Positions 46,195-57,176 of a stretch of 64,000 bases of DNA are shown here, piece after piece. Positions within the stretch are counted from its first letter, which is position 1, and each line of letters begins with the position of its first letter. The notes under the pieces are model-generated. The model did no database searches and had not been told where the DNA came from. It was given only the letters and a program-made list of their open reading frames with translations. The stretch spans positions 9,894,001 through 9,958,000 of the forward strand of contig NC_063157.1 in the NCBI RefSeq assembly GCF_020921035.1, in the 5' to 3' direction. This DNA comes from Rhodamnia argentea. Its lineage: Eukaryota; Streptophyta; Magnoliopsida; Myrtales; Myrtaceae. A program made the translations under genes and the position numbers.

Positions 46195-46505
46195 GTAAGT
46201 ATATTAAAAATTTGAAAATTTGCCATGAAAATAAAATCGACTTAAATCCTAAAATTTATCGAAAAATACAATCGAGTACAAAAACTTTCAAAAAGTGCAA
46301 TCAAGTTCTAAAATTTGTCGAATTGATAAAACCAAGTCTCTTTTTGTTGGTTGCCATTTTCGAAAATTTTGCGACTCGATTATACTTTCGTGATAAGTTT
46401 TAGGATTCAATTATTAAAAATTTTAGGACTCGATTGCAGTATCGTGATAAGTTTTAGGACTTCATTATAATTTTTTTCAAATTTTAAGAACTCTTTCAAT
46501 ATATT
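46195..46505. repeat. Palindromic repeat, 31-bp module family (best copy)
   Basis: The left half has three modules such as AAATCCTAAAATTTATCG and AAAGTGCAATCAAGTTCTAA. The right half has the inverse: CTTTCGTGATAAGTTTTAGG (46385-46404) and GTATCGTGATAAGTTTTAGG. The outer edges TATATTAAAAATTTG and CAATATATTTA are also inverted. The whole is an imperfect palindrome of about 310 bp and ends some 50 bp before the pyruvate kinase TATA-like box. Confidence 0.65.
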
Positions 46506-46559
46506 TATCCCTCTGAGCTCTGATCAAAATATAAATATAAACATATATATATCTCAATT

Positions 46560-46568
46560 TATAAATAG
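46560..46568 (+). promoter_or_regulatory. TATA-like box of the pyruvate kinase gene
   Basis: TATAAATAG lies 230 bp before the start codon. A CTCTCTCT pyrimidine patch follows at about 46741-46755 in the presumed leader. Distances suit a leader of about 190-200 nt. Not verified. Confidence 0.35.
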
Positions 46569-46789
46569 TAAAAAAGAAATAAACAAGAAAAAAAGGGAAA
46601 TTCTTAATTTTTCTATTTGGTTTGTCGGCCAAGAAAAGTTGTCCCCTTTATGGCCCGTCGACTGTAGCGTGAATTCAACAAACACCCGGTCTGAAAAACC
46701 TACGGAAGACCACACTTCTCTTCTCCACAGTCAGTCAAACCACTCTCTCTCTCTTCTTTTGGTCGGAAAAGCGCCGTTCGAGGGCGGAG

Positions 46790-49700
46790 ATGGACCAGGT
46801 CAACGGCTTCGTCGGAGGATTAGGGGGAGAGGCGGGGGCAGAGAGGAGGCCGAAGACGAAGATCGTCTGCACCCTCGGCCCCGCGTCCAGGTCCGTGCCC
46901 ATGGTCGAGAAGCTCCTGCGGGCCGGCATGAACGTCGCTCGCTTCAACTTCTCCCACGGCTCCCACGAGTACCACCAGGAGACGCTCGACAACCTCCGCC
47001 AGGCCATGGACAACACCGGTATCCTCTGCGCCGTCATGCTCGATACCAAGGTAACGCTTGGATCTCGGGCTTTTCGCGTTTTTGTGTTGGATTTGGTTCC
47101 TGATTTGCGACTGCGGGAGGCTGTTCTTGGGACGGTAACCCAGCGGTTTGCAGATGATTTATCGACTTGATATGCATATGGGTTTGGATTGGACGGGTTG
47201 AGGATTTGCTGGATTATGCATGTGATTCGGTGTGTTGATTGATTGTGTTGCGTTTTGTGCTGCTGCTTGTCATGTTCAGGCAGCAACTCCAATCCTCCTT
47301 TGTGTGATAGTTCTGTGATTTCGCTGGCGAAGATCCAAGTTAAAAAATTTGGTTTGACTTGTATATGTACAGTTACAGTGGGAAAATCTAGACGAAGACT
47401 GTTGTATTGATGGCCCCATGATCTTCGAGAGTAGGTTTGCATTATGAGCTGCTCTGCAAGTTGATAGTTATTTTTTCTACTTTTTCTTGTGTACAGTTTT
47501 TCAACTTAGTACCTTGTGCCTTGAGGTGATAGTCGCAATGGTTGAAGATAGGAAAGTCCTTCTCTTTGTTTCTGTTTTAACAAAGTGTTCCTTTTAAAGG
47601 TGGGAAATCCTTGAATTGCACTAGTAAAATTCTTTGGAAAGAATTTAATTAGGAGCCATTCCAGGTGAAAATCTCTTCACTGCAATATTTGATGCTCTGA
47701 CATTTACATTATACACTTTTGTGTTGTAATAAATTCAATTTCAAGTCCACTTATTCTTTTATTAGGTAAATGAAGCAAGCAATCTCTCCACAAACCACAG
47801 TAGTGCTTGTTTTTTCTGCTCTTGTGGCTTATTTGAGAAGTTTCCTAATGATTCATCTGACGTGTGTGGTGTCCACACACTCAGAATAAATGATTTTTTT
47901 TTTTTTTGGGAGAGTGAGAGAACGATCTCCCTTTTTGTTAATGTTGCTGACATAGAGCTTACTTGGTGTCAGACAAGTATCATATGTGAGCCAAACAAAA
48001 TGTCATGCGAATGGGCAAAAAGCTTTTTCTCACTCAAAGTACAAGTGACCTAGATGTTATTTAGCCAACAAACCCACAGTTCGACTTTTGGAAGTTCTGC
48101 AAAACTTGCTTACTTTCAGAAGCTTTAGAAGAAATTGCTAATTGTAAGAACGGAATTTACTTGGTGTAACAGTTGAATGACACAGGATTAACATCTGTGA
48201 ACTTCTCATTGTCCACAGTAAGTAAAACTGAACTTTGATGTTTGAAAATAGGAAAATGCATCTTGCTGGGATTCATAGATGCGCTTTCTTCAGGATGCAA
48301 CTTCTTGTATGAAATACAGTCTTGTTGAAATCTCCTTTTAGCTGGAAATTTATGTCGACCTCAGTAAACCAATCTCACTTGTAGCATCTATTTATGCCCA
48401 ATTAGAAGCCCAAGATACATTTTGCTTTCGGTAAACTATTCGTTTCGATGTGTTCCATTGTCTCTTGCTTAAAGCTTCACAAACAATCCCATTGTCAAGA
48501 TTATCCATAATCCTCCTTTCTGTCGATTTCTGTTGACGTGAGATGTTGGCGTGTTTATCTCTCCCATTAGGATTTTCTTTGCGTATGCTAATGTCACCAC
48601 TATCGTCTAAATGCATAACTCTCTGTTAAGACAAACATGAATGAAATTCTGATTGCTAACGTTCAATGCTGTAGGGGCCAGAGATTCGAACTGGATTTCT
48701 GAAGGATGGCAAGCCCATACAATTGAAGCAGGGTCATGAGATCATGATATCTACTGACTATAGTATGAAGGGGGATGAGAATATGATTTGCATGAGCTAC
48801 AAAAAGTTGGCTGAGGATCTAAAGCCCGGAAGTGTCATTCTTTGCGCTGATGGGACAATCTCATTTACTGTATTGTCCTGTGACAAAGAACAGGGTTTAG
48901 TTCATTGTCGCTGTGAGAACTCTGCAGTTCTCGGTGAGAGAAAGAATGTGAATCTTCCTGGTGTTATCGTGGACCTTCCAACATTGACCGAGAAAGACAA
49001 AGAAGATATCTTGCAATGGGGTGTTCCCAATAACATTGACATGATTGCTCTTTCCTTCGTTAGGAAAGGTTCAGACCTTGTGGAGGTACGGAAGTTGCTT
49101 GGAAAGCACTCGAAGAGCATTCTTCTTATGTCAAAGGTATGATGAATCTGTGCCTTAATCTGGATCAATGACTTCTGTTGTCAATGCTGCTGCTAACATG
49201 CATTTATCCTGAAGCAATTTATAAAGTTGTTTTCTCCTATCTAAACCGACAAGTGACAGCTAGGAAAATAGGTACTTATTTGGGCTAGTATGAATGCTGT
49301 ATTAAGTGATTCAAATTTTAAATGACGAATACATGGATAGGAAAATGCATTTCTGAAGATTTGAATTTTTTCAAATGTATAAGTACAGCAGTATTAGATC
49401 TTCTTTGGGTTTGGGGTATCCTAGCAGCCAATGAGTTGCAATTTATAAGATTAGTCAAGGTTTCCATTCTGAACATTGGTTGGTCCCTTTTTGTGAATGA
49501 CATTTGGTAGGTCGAGAATCAAGAAGGTGTTGCAAATTTCGATGACATTCTTGCAAATTCTGATGCATTTATGGTGGCTCGTGGTGACCTTGGCATGGAA
49601 ATCCCAATTGAGAAGATATTCCTTGCGCAAAAAGTGATGATCTACAAGTGCAACATTCAAGGTAAGCCGGTGGTCACAGCCACACAGATGCTTGAATCCA

Positions 49701-50326
49701 TGATAAAATCACCCCGGCCGACGAGAGCGGAAGCTACTGATGTTGCTAATGCCGTCCTTGATGGCAGCGACTGTGTGATGCTAAGTGGTGAAACGGCTGC
49801 AGGAGCTTATCCAGATCTTGCAGTTCGCACTATGGCAAAAATTTGCTTAGAAGCAGAGAGCACTATTAACTATGGAGATGTTTTTAAACGGATAATGGAA
49901 CACTCACCAGTTCCCATGAGCCCATTGGAGAGCCTGGCTTCTTCTGCTGTTAGAACTGCCAACTCTGCTAGAGCAGCTCTTATACTGGTTCTTACTAGAG
50001 GAGGAAGTACTGCAAAACTGGTGGCTAAGTACAGGCCAGGCATGCCCATATTGTCAGTTGTTGTCCCTGAGATCATCACAACAGATTCATTCGACTGGTT
50101 GTGCAGTGACGAGGCTCCAGCAAGGCATAGCCTTATATTCAGGGGGTTGGTGCCTGTTTTATGTGCAGGATCTTCCAGGGCTTCTTCTGCAGAAACTACA
50201 GAAGAAGCCATTGAGTTTGCACTTCAGCTCGCCAAGGCTAAAGGACTGTGCAAGAATGGAGATTCCGTGGTGGCTCTGCATCGTGTTGGAAATGCTTCAG
50301 TGATCAAGATCTTGACTGTGAAATAG
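46790..50326 (+). CDS. Pyruvate kinase, cytosolic isozyme
   Basis: Catalyses phosphoenolpyruvate + ADP to pyruvate + ATP, the last step of glycolysis. Three exons: 46790-47050, 48675-49136 and 49511-50326, giving 513 codons (512 residues). This is the usual cytosolic length, and there is no plastid transit peptide: the start MDQVNGFVGG leads directly to KTKIVCTLGPASRS. Visible landmarks are the NFSHGSH metal/substrate region (53-59), DTKGPEIRTG at the first junction, the active-site signature with SKVENQEG around Lys241/Glu243 (a codon-boundary intron falls between SK and VENQEG), MVARGDLGMEIP (262 onward), VTATQMLESM and the SGETAAG loop. The C-terminal domain ends KILTVK. The closest recalled relative is Arabidopsis At5g56350, next to PSL4 and the RING gene. 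Intron 1 is long (1.6 kb). Confidence 0.96.
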
Positions 50327-51005
50327 TGGGTGGCACGGCAATGTTCAATTTTGCATTTTCTTGCGATTTTTGAGAAAGGATCTTTACTCTGGAATATCTA
50401 GAGATAGTAGTCGATACTGCTTTGTGTGATTCCTTATTGGAGTATCATAATCTCAAAATGTTATGGTGAAACACAAGATGCTCAGACTTGTGAATGAATT
50501 ATTTTTGGAGACTTTCTGCTATATTTCAGATGGGGTCCATCTGTTTGATGAAGAACATGGGATCCTATTGTTTGTCAACTGTTCTCTTTTTATTGTAGTA
50601 GGATTCCACTAGCGTCAGTTTACTTTGGTTCTTGTGTTACTGTTTCTTATGCTTTATTATGCTGTGATATAATATGGTTATGCCTATAGTATTTGCGGTG
50701 TCAGGGGAGTGTAGTATAGTGTTCCTAGCCGTGTATGCTGCAGGCCATGGCGAATTATGTAATTTTAATGAAACAAAGTCTTCGCATTAGTAGTAGATTG
50801 ATTCCTTTGGAGTGAAGATAAATTTTGTTAAATTGATATGGTGGTTTTAGATTGAATCAAAAAGTTAAAATGATGAGGGAAACTTGAAATGTGAACCGCA
50901 AGATCTCCTTTATAGCCTGCGTGTGTAAAGAGAGAAAATATGTGGAGCTTTTACTACTGATCCACCGTCTTGAAACAGAAGAAAAGGAACGATATCTGGC
51001 TCTTT

Positions 51006-51068
51006 AATTGTTCAAACCGTAGGAAACTTTGCCACTTCAATTGTTCAAACCGTAGGAAACTTTGCCAC
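51006..51068. repeat. 33-bp tandem duplication
   Basis: The unit beginning AATTGTTCAAACCGTAGG at 51006 recurs at 51039. The second copy is identical over its 30 bp. Confidence 0.85.
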
Positions 51069-52304
51069 AAAGCTCGGCATCGGTCTTAGACCTCAAGTTT
51101 GTCCATGCGATCTTCATTGTCACCCGGAATTGAATATATCTCACCTTGAACTTTGCAATGGTCGACCCATCAAGCAGATCTAGAGAGGGACCAGCAATCA
51201 ACGACGCGGTTCGTGGTGTGCATCGATGTCTCAGTCAAGACCGGGCGTAGGCGAACTCCTTCCCAAATAATTTAGAAAGCAATCAACGACGCATGATGTG
51301 TTTGCGTTTGGTGATAAAGCCTCAAAGTCCACATCAATTTTGATACTCTCCAATGAAGAAACGACGATGAGGCAGTTGAGATTGTCAACTTCTGACTGTC
51401 ATCCACGACAAGCCTAAAAAAGAGAAAAACGACTCGTGGATCTCATTAAGATTCGACGCCTTCTCTTCTGTGAATTACATGGGAAAGAGTCAGATACCAC
51501 ATGGGGAGCAGTTTCTGAAACCGTTCCGTCTTAGTTCTGGTTTTTGGTCCACCTCATATGATGTTGGCTCCACTCCTCCCAGCTCAAACCAATTCAGACA
51601 AGCATAACATCCAAAACCCCCATGAACACTGTAAAGGATTCCCCGCGAAAGCCGGCCGGGGATTGCGATGCGATGGTCGAGTAAGGAGAACCAAAAGTGT
51701 CGAGAATCGGCTGAAACTGCATTAACCTTGCCTTAAAGTGACCAGAGCTAGAATCTGTGTTTCATGATGGACGTACCCAATTTAATGCAAGCGTACTACT
51801 GCGCTTCGCATGAGCAGGCTCTGACACAAAGTGTACTACGAATGTTCATTTTCTAGAATAGATACAATCATGCTAGCTGACACCTTTTCAAGTCCCGGCT
51901 TAACGAAAAAACCCACTAAAGAGCTCTTCTGCATCTTATTAAAACTTTTGACACAAGATTACTTTGGCTTGGCTTTAGGCCAAACAAGAGTACTCCAATG
52001 GTTACAACTGAAGTCGAGCCTCGACGTACTCATTACAGACTCTTTACCTAGTCCGGGTGGAAACTTGGAACATAACTCCTTCAGACCTTGGGGAGCTGAC
52101 AATCAAAAACCTATCTTTACTAATGCCTTCATAAGCAGAAGGTCCGGCTCATACAAGCAGGAACTCTGGCCAAATTCCCTGTCAATACAACGTTCACACT
52201 TCACAACCGAGAGTGTGCTTCGATCTAGGAAGTAAGACAAGCTTCGGAACAGTTGCAATCAAAAGAGACACATTGAGGTGAAAAGATCCTGCTTCTGCAC
52301 AAAC

Positions 52305-52505
52305 CTTGCAACAGAGATCAGAAATTGACCCACCTTAAATGTGTTGCATGCATCCTGTTATTCCTGCCATGCTCTCCTCTTTTACCTTCTATTACAACAT
52401 TCAAATCTTGTCTGCAACAGAGATTTAGAAATTGACCCACCTTAGATGCATTACGGGCATCCCGTTATACCTACTATGCTCACTGCCTTCGCCTTCTGTA
52501 AGATC
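52305..52505. repeat. Diverged tandem duplication, about 107-bp unit
   Basis: Two copies begin GCAACAGAGAT and AGAAATTGACCCACCTTA. They continue with matching words (ATGC-T, GCATCC-GTTAT-CCT, ATGCTC and CCTTCT), the second copy starting near 52416. Many substitutions separate them. Confidence 0.65.
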
Positions 52506-53030
52506 AAGGTACATTAACCTGTTTTTTAACCTCCATCTCCGTCACGGGGTCTCCTCTTCTTCATTGGAGCACTGAAGGGTGAAAGCTGGCATCCCCACAT
52601 ATCAGAACCACTTCAATGAGCTTTTCTCGTCTTATGATCAGTGGCCTGTACCAAGTTCTCCCCGAACTTCCCCTACATAGTTTCAGTTTCTACTTTCTAT
52701 CATTGGAGAGGTTAACAGGGACCCCCTCCCTCGAAGCATCATAAATTTGAAAATGAAAAAAGGTAACAGATTGACAGCAATGCCAATCACAGTCGCAGTA
52801 GCTGTTTTATCATCACACGAGGATGTGCAAATCCTTCTCGTTTCTGTTTTAAGAAGCACAAGAGAAAACTACAGATCTCCAACAAATGGGAAAAAAATAG
52901 CAATATCTTCTTGGAAAATCCGACATAAGCAAGTACAACACTATGTACAGACGAAATGCAAGACTGCCCCAACAAGAAGCCAAGGAAGATACACCAGAAC
53001 TAGTAAGAATTGTTCACAATTCTCACCGGT

Positions 53031-54134
53031 TTAAAATGAAGCATCTTCACGTTCGTTCGATGATGAACCTGATGGTGACGAGGTAGAATTTCCTCCCCCA
53101 GAATGTGATCCAGAGTTGGAAGAAAACAAACCACTGAAAGGCCATAGGAATGAAAACCTCCTGCCATTTTCATTTCTCTGGTTCCCTTCTCCTTCTTCAC
53201 CGCTACCTTGAGCGCTCTCACTCTCACTCTCCCTCTCACCTGTGTCATTTCCGTTCCTTGACACATCAGCATCAGTCTTTGATTCATCAATAGGCAACTG
53301 AAACCGGCAAACCGGGCAAGAACTATGGAGCTCAAGCCAAGGCAAGATACAGCCAGTATGAAACCTATGCTTACATGGCATCTCTTTAGCTTCCGCTCCA
53401 ATCTGGAGATCATCCAAGCATACTGAACACTGCACATTCTCCGTCATCTTCACAGTTGGCATAGCTTCAATGGCCTCCTTTCTGGCGGGTGGTGTACCAT
53501 GTCCATTGGGATCGTTTTCCGCCAAATGTTGCAACAGCAAATCCAAACCGGGGCCGACGAAATAATCACCCAGCGAGCCAATTAGATTTGAGTTCTGGCT
53601 TGAATAATCCGATGAACCCTGAAGGACTATAGTTTGATTAAATGGATTTATCAAAATGACACGCTCTCTTTCCCTATGCCCGTCCCTATCTCCATCTCTG
53701 TCTCTAGCAGTACCTGCATTTTCTGATTCAGATGCAATCCCAGCTCTAGCGTCTCGCAACAATCGCAAGATAGTGGCTGAGCTTCTCCTCCTCCTACGAA
53801 TTATGGATTCAATTTCCCGATCCAACTCAGTGTCACCGCCGTGACGTGACTCACCCTCGTCGGTATCATCATCTTCATCTTCAAACCCCAAGCGTCTGAA
53901 CCTACGTCTTCGACGGGTATTGCCCATCATGCCAAGCAAAATCGGCGCCCAAAGAGAGAGGGCACGGTCTGACCCAAAGTCACCATCAGAGTCCTGTGTA
54001 TCCCTCGCGGTGGAGCTCATCTCTTCAATGAAACCGCTTTCACAGTACGGGCACTTGATCTCTTCTTCCAGAATGGGATTCACCATTCGGGAGCACATGT
54101 GGCACCAATATCTTGCTGCCATCGCTTCCTCCAT
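53031..54134 (-). CDS. RING-H2 E3 ubiquitin ligase with N-terminal zinc ribbon
   Basis: Predicted ubiquitin ligase that would pair an E2 with unknown targets. One coding exon, 368 codons (367 residues). Start chosen at the Met of MEEAMAARYWCHMC, because the family begins this way; the frame stays open 30 codons upstream, but that part reads like leader. The N-terminal ribbon has CHMC (Cys11, Cys14) and CPYC (Cys28, Cys31). A basic/acidic low-complexity middle (RRRRRFRR, EDEDDD, RDRDGDRDGHRERER) is followed by a conserved NPFNQTIVLQGS block and DYFVGPGLDLLLQHLAENDP. The RING-H2 (236-276) has Cys236/Cys239, CKHRFH and CPVC in C3H2C3 order. The tail is Ser/Gly-rich. This matches the plant RING1/CIP8-like group; Arabidopsis At5g56340 (annotated ATCRT1) is the positional match. 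A leader intron with an acceptor near 54165 is plausible. Confidence 0.93.
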   Translation of the reverse strand: MEEAMAARYWCHMCSRMVNPILEEEIKCPYCESGFIEEMSSTARDTQDSDGDFGSDRALSLWAPILLGMMGNTRRRRRFRRLGFEDEDDDTDEGESRHGGDTELDREIESIIRRRRRSSATILRLLRDARAGIASESENAGTARDRDGDRDGHRERERVILINPFNQTIVLQGSSDYSSQNSNLIGSLGDYFVGPGLDLLLQHLAENDPNGHGTPPARKEAIEAMPTVKMTENVQCSVCLDDLQIGAEAKEMPCKHRFHTGCILPWLELHSSCPVCRFQLPIDESKTDADVSRNGNDTGERESESESAQGSGEEGEGNQRNENGRRFSFLWPFSGLFSSNSGSHSGGGNSTSSPSGSSSNEREDASF

Positions 54135-55335
54135 CTTGTCTCCCTCTTCCCCCTTCAATTCTGTCTTGCCCAAAGCAGTAAAATTAACAACCATCATAAG
54201 TAGACTAGTCAATTTGCAACCCAAGTCTCCGACCCCAAAAACGAAAAAATATGCAACCCAAGTCTACACTCTATAGGAGAGACTCCACGTTTTCCAAAAT
54301 CACAACAGATCTTGCTTATTAACAATGATTTTGTGACATCCAAACATCAAAATGTCCTCTAAACATGCACAAACAAGGGAAAAAAAGCTCCAAGCTCCGA
54401 TAGTTCTGAAATCATCCAGCTACCCAATCAATTACCTTCCGAACTCCAATTGGGTCCATCTTCAACTTTAAAGCTCGAAGGAAATGGGAAAAATCACGAA
54501 GTTCACAAGTACAGTAGGGGGTAAAAAATCATCCTTCAACTGGAGAGAAGGTTAATCTCAAACACGTTCTTCAACAAAAGATGAAGGACCAAAGTCAACG
54601 TTTTGCTCTCAATCTACTTGTCACCCCCAAAAGAAAAAGCTCTTTCTTTCAGTTTCAAAAAGCAAGATGCATATCACATGAAGCTCGCCAAAGTTCAGAC
54701 ACACAATCAGAGGAAGGATCCCAAACGACATTAACCCAGCTTCAACCTAAGCTCCCCAATCCCCGCATCACATCGAAAATGGAGAAAGAATTGACAAATC
54801 ACACAAAGCGGGCTTTGCTCTGGAAAAACAACTGCGCTTCATAATGGGGAACAATAATAAATCCCAGAAAAGAACACAGAAACACAAGGATCTGGAAAAA
54901 GAGAATCACAAGCACGGAGTCGCCGCACAACTTAGACGCAGACCAACGCGTGAACAAGAAGGGCCGATGCCATGAACGAGTCAAAAGAGGAGAAGCAGAG
55001 CGCAGACCCACATGTTCGTATAGCTCAGAGACAGGCGCCGATCAACATTGAGACGAACCCAGATGAGAGAAAGATCAAACACACGCTCGAGGAAAGATCG
55101 GGGGGAAGAGGAGGAGAAAGATACCGACCCAACAAAAACAGCTGCAGCCTCGGACTCGTTGCCGATGTTGTCGTTTTTCTTGCTCGACAGGAATTCCAGA
55201 GGCAAAAGGGGCGAGAGAGAGAGAAGGCGAGGAGAGAGAGAGAGAGAAGGAAAGCGGAGGTGGAAGAAAAGGAAAAGGAGAGACAGGGAGGTATGCAATG
55301 GTTGAAGATTCTTTGCAAAAGGACTATCTAACCGC

Positions 55336-55336
<1 letters not shown>

Positions 55337-55369
<33 letters not shown>
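55337..55369. repeat. (TC)n microsatellite
   Basis: About 16 dinucleotide units. On the RING gene's strand it is a GA run, the type bound by plant BBR/BPC GAGA factors. Likely length-polymorphic. Confidence 0.8.
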
Positions 55370-55370
<1 letters not shown>

Positions 55371-55487
55371 TTCACATGCCTGTCCTTTTCTCCTTTTTAT
55401 TATTATTTTTTTCAACCCTTGTTTCGTTTTCTTGCCTTCAATTTTCCCGTTTCCAAAAAATTTAGAAATTACGGCGAGCAAATTAAA

Positions 55488-55690
55488 GGTCCAGAGACAA
55501 TATTATACATTGAAATAAAATGTATATATCGCATCACACATTAAATTAAAGTTTAAGGATTACATTGAATAAATTAAAAGTTAATATACACATTACACAT
55601 TTAACTGAAGCGTGAGGACTATATTGAAAAAAATTGAAAGTTTGGAGATCATACTACACATAAAGTTAAAATTTAGAGACCAATTATGCC
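55488..55690. repeat. Diverged minisatellite, about 62-bp unit, three copies
   Basis: Three successive blocks each contain AGG(A)-TA(C/T)ATTGAA, AATTAAAAG/AATTGAAAGTT, a CACATTAAATTAA- or ACATAAAGTTAAA-like word and a closing GTTT/ATTT. The last ends in AGAGACC. Non-coding. Confidence 0.6.
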
Positions 55691-55864
55691 ATCGTAACCC
55701 TTTTTAAATCAAGCCATTTCAATTTGTCTAACATAAGTGGTTATTGGGCAGGCTTGGGTCAAACCGAACATTACGATTGAGCCTAAACTTTTATCCGAGC
55801 CGACTCGGATTTTTTATATATGATCTTCGATTGGGTTAGACTTTCTCATAAAATATCCGTATAA

Positions 55865-55985
55865 GTGCATTAGAAATCCTAAAACTTATTGCGAAAATAT
55901 AATTAAGTCATAAAACTTTCAAAAAGTGCAATCACATCCCGTAACTTATTAAATTAGTATAATTGAGTCCTTCCGTTAGCACCAT
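55865..55985. repeat. 31-bp module repeat, half copy
   Basis: Contains TCCTAAAACTTATTGCGAA, AATTAAGTCATAAAACTTTC and AAAAAGTGCAATCAC in direct order, matching the left arms of the palindromic family. The inverted partner is missing. Confidence 0.6.
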
Positions 55986-57176
55986 CGATTTGTCTAATGA
56001 AAAATACTGATGTGATATTTTTAAATTACTTTACCTATCCTACACGGTATTTTCTCTTATTTTCTTTGCAATTCTCAGAAAAAAACTAAAAAAAAATCTA
56101 AAATATTAAATTTAAAATGCTCAACAGAAAGAAGAAAAAAAATAAGAATTGAAAAGAAAATAATCGGTGTTAACCAAATGACACAATTACATCAATTTCC
56201 GCTGTCCGTGCCGAGGAATCTCGTTGCCCGATGAAAGTCCAAGAGACGAGAAAAAAGCTTTTTCTCACATCAGGCCTTGTCGGATTCGACCAACAAGCAG
56301 CTCCATTGTACACAGTTTAAAAGTTGATGGACATGATGAAGCAAAAGGATCCATAAATTCAGGAGATTGAGAGGAGGAAAAAAAAAACTTTTAACTTGCT
56401 TCATTTTACGCTCGATTGAACCGTATCATGATCTAATATTTACTATTCTTTTGTTTACATTTATTAGCAATTATATATATAATTCAGATATAATATTCAT
56501 ACCGAAAGATCAAACGTGATTCTTTAAATAACAAGAGTGATAACATCTAATTTCACCGTTCAAAATGTGATGCTTAAAAAATCAAAATTCGAACTGAACG
56601 TGGGTATCTATCCTAAAAATTTCGAAAAAATGCAAATATAATTTGTCAAATAAGTCAAATCTATAATTTTTTGTGATTATATATTTACACGGCCCTTGTC
56701 ATTTCAGTAATTGGCGGATTACTAATAAAAAAAAAAAAAAAGGACGTGGCTTATGTTAGGTCCATCGTTGTTATGAAAAGTAAGTTGTGTACGCCATTGA
56801 CTGATTGAATTGGGTTTAAACAAAATTGATTTCAAATGGACACGTCACTCATCGCATTTTCTTTTACCCCCGGCGGCGGATCTAACTATGATTCGTAAAG
56901 TTTAAGCCGTCTACAAATAAATGTTAATTTGACCCACAACAAAAGGAAAATAAAATGGAGTCAAGGTCTTCATTTTGTGCCTTTTTTTATTTTATTTATG
57001 AAAATGGTTTTATTTAAATTATTATTATTTTTTTTTTTTTGGTCAAAAGTTCTCTCCTTACTTGACTGAGCTGAAGGACGTCGCGTTGCAAATGCAAGTT
57101 CAGCGCCGTCGTTTCATCGCCCAGCTGTTTCACACACCCAACCGCCGCGGCTCCTCCGACGCCGGCGTTCATCACC

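Larger units (their letters stand above)
50327..53030. other. Tail-to-tail interval, pyruvate kinase and RING genes
   Basis: Contains both 3' UTRs. Two local duplications are evident: a 33-bp tandem (51006-51068) and a diverged duplication of about 107 bp (52305-52505). A plus-strand frame of 134 codons at 51831-52235 has no recognisable domain. Confidence 0.45.
54135..57176. other. Head-to-head interval, RING and MTP12 genes
   Basis: The left part should contain the RING leader exon(s) and intron. A long (TC)n run at about 55337-55369, (GA)n on the RING coding strand, sits in its likely promoter or leader. A minisatellite lies at 55488-55690, a module-family relic at 55865-55985 and an AT-rich stretch from 56400. 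The last 120 bp hold the MTP12 leader with an upstream ATG at 57092. Confidence 0.45.

Noticed and set aside
46735-47442. 235-codon minus-strand frame opposite pyruvate kinase exon 1
   Set aside because: Antisense shadow of a GC-rich coding exon, extending into intron 1; no family match.
51831-52235. 134-codon plus-strand frame
   Set aside because: No domain, unclear context between two 3' ends, composition not clearly coding.
53000-53437. 145-codon minus frame overlapping the RING gene
   Set aside because: Alternate-frame shadow of the RING coding exon.
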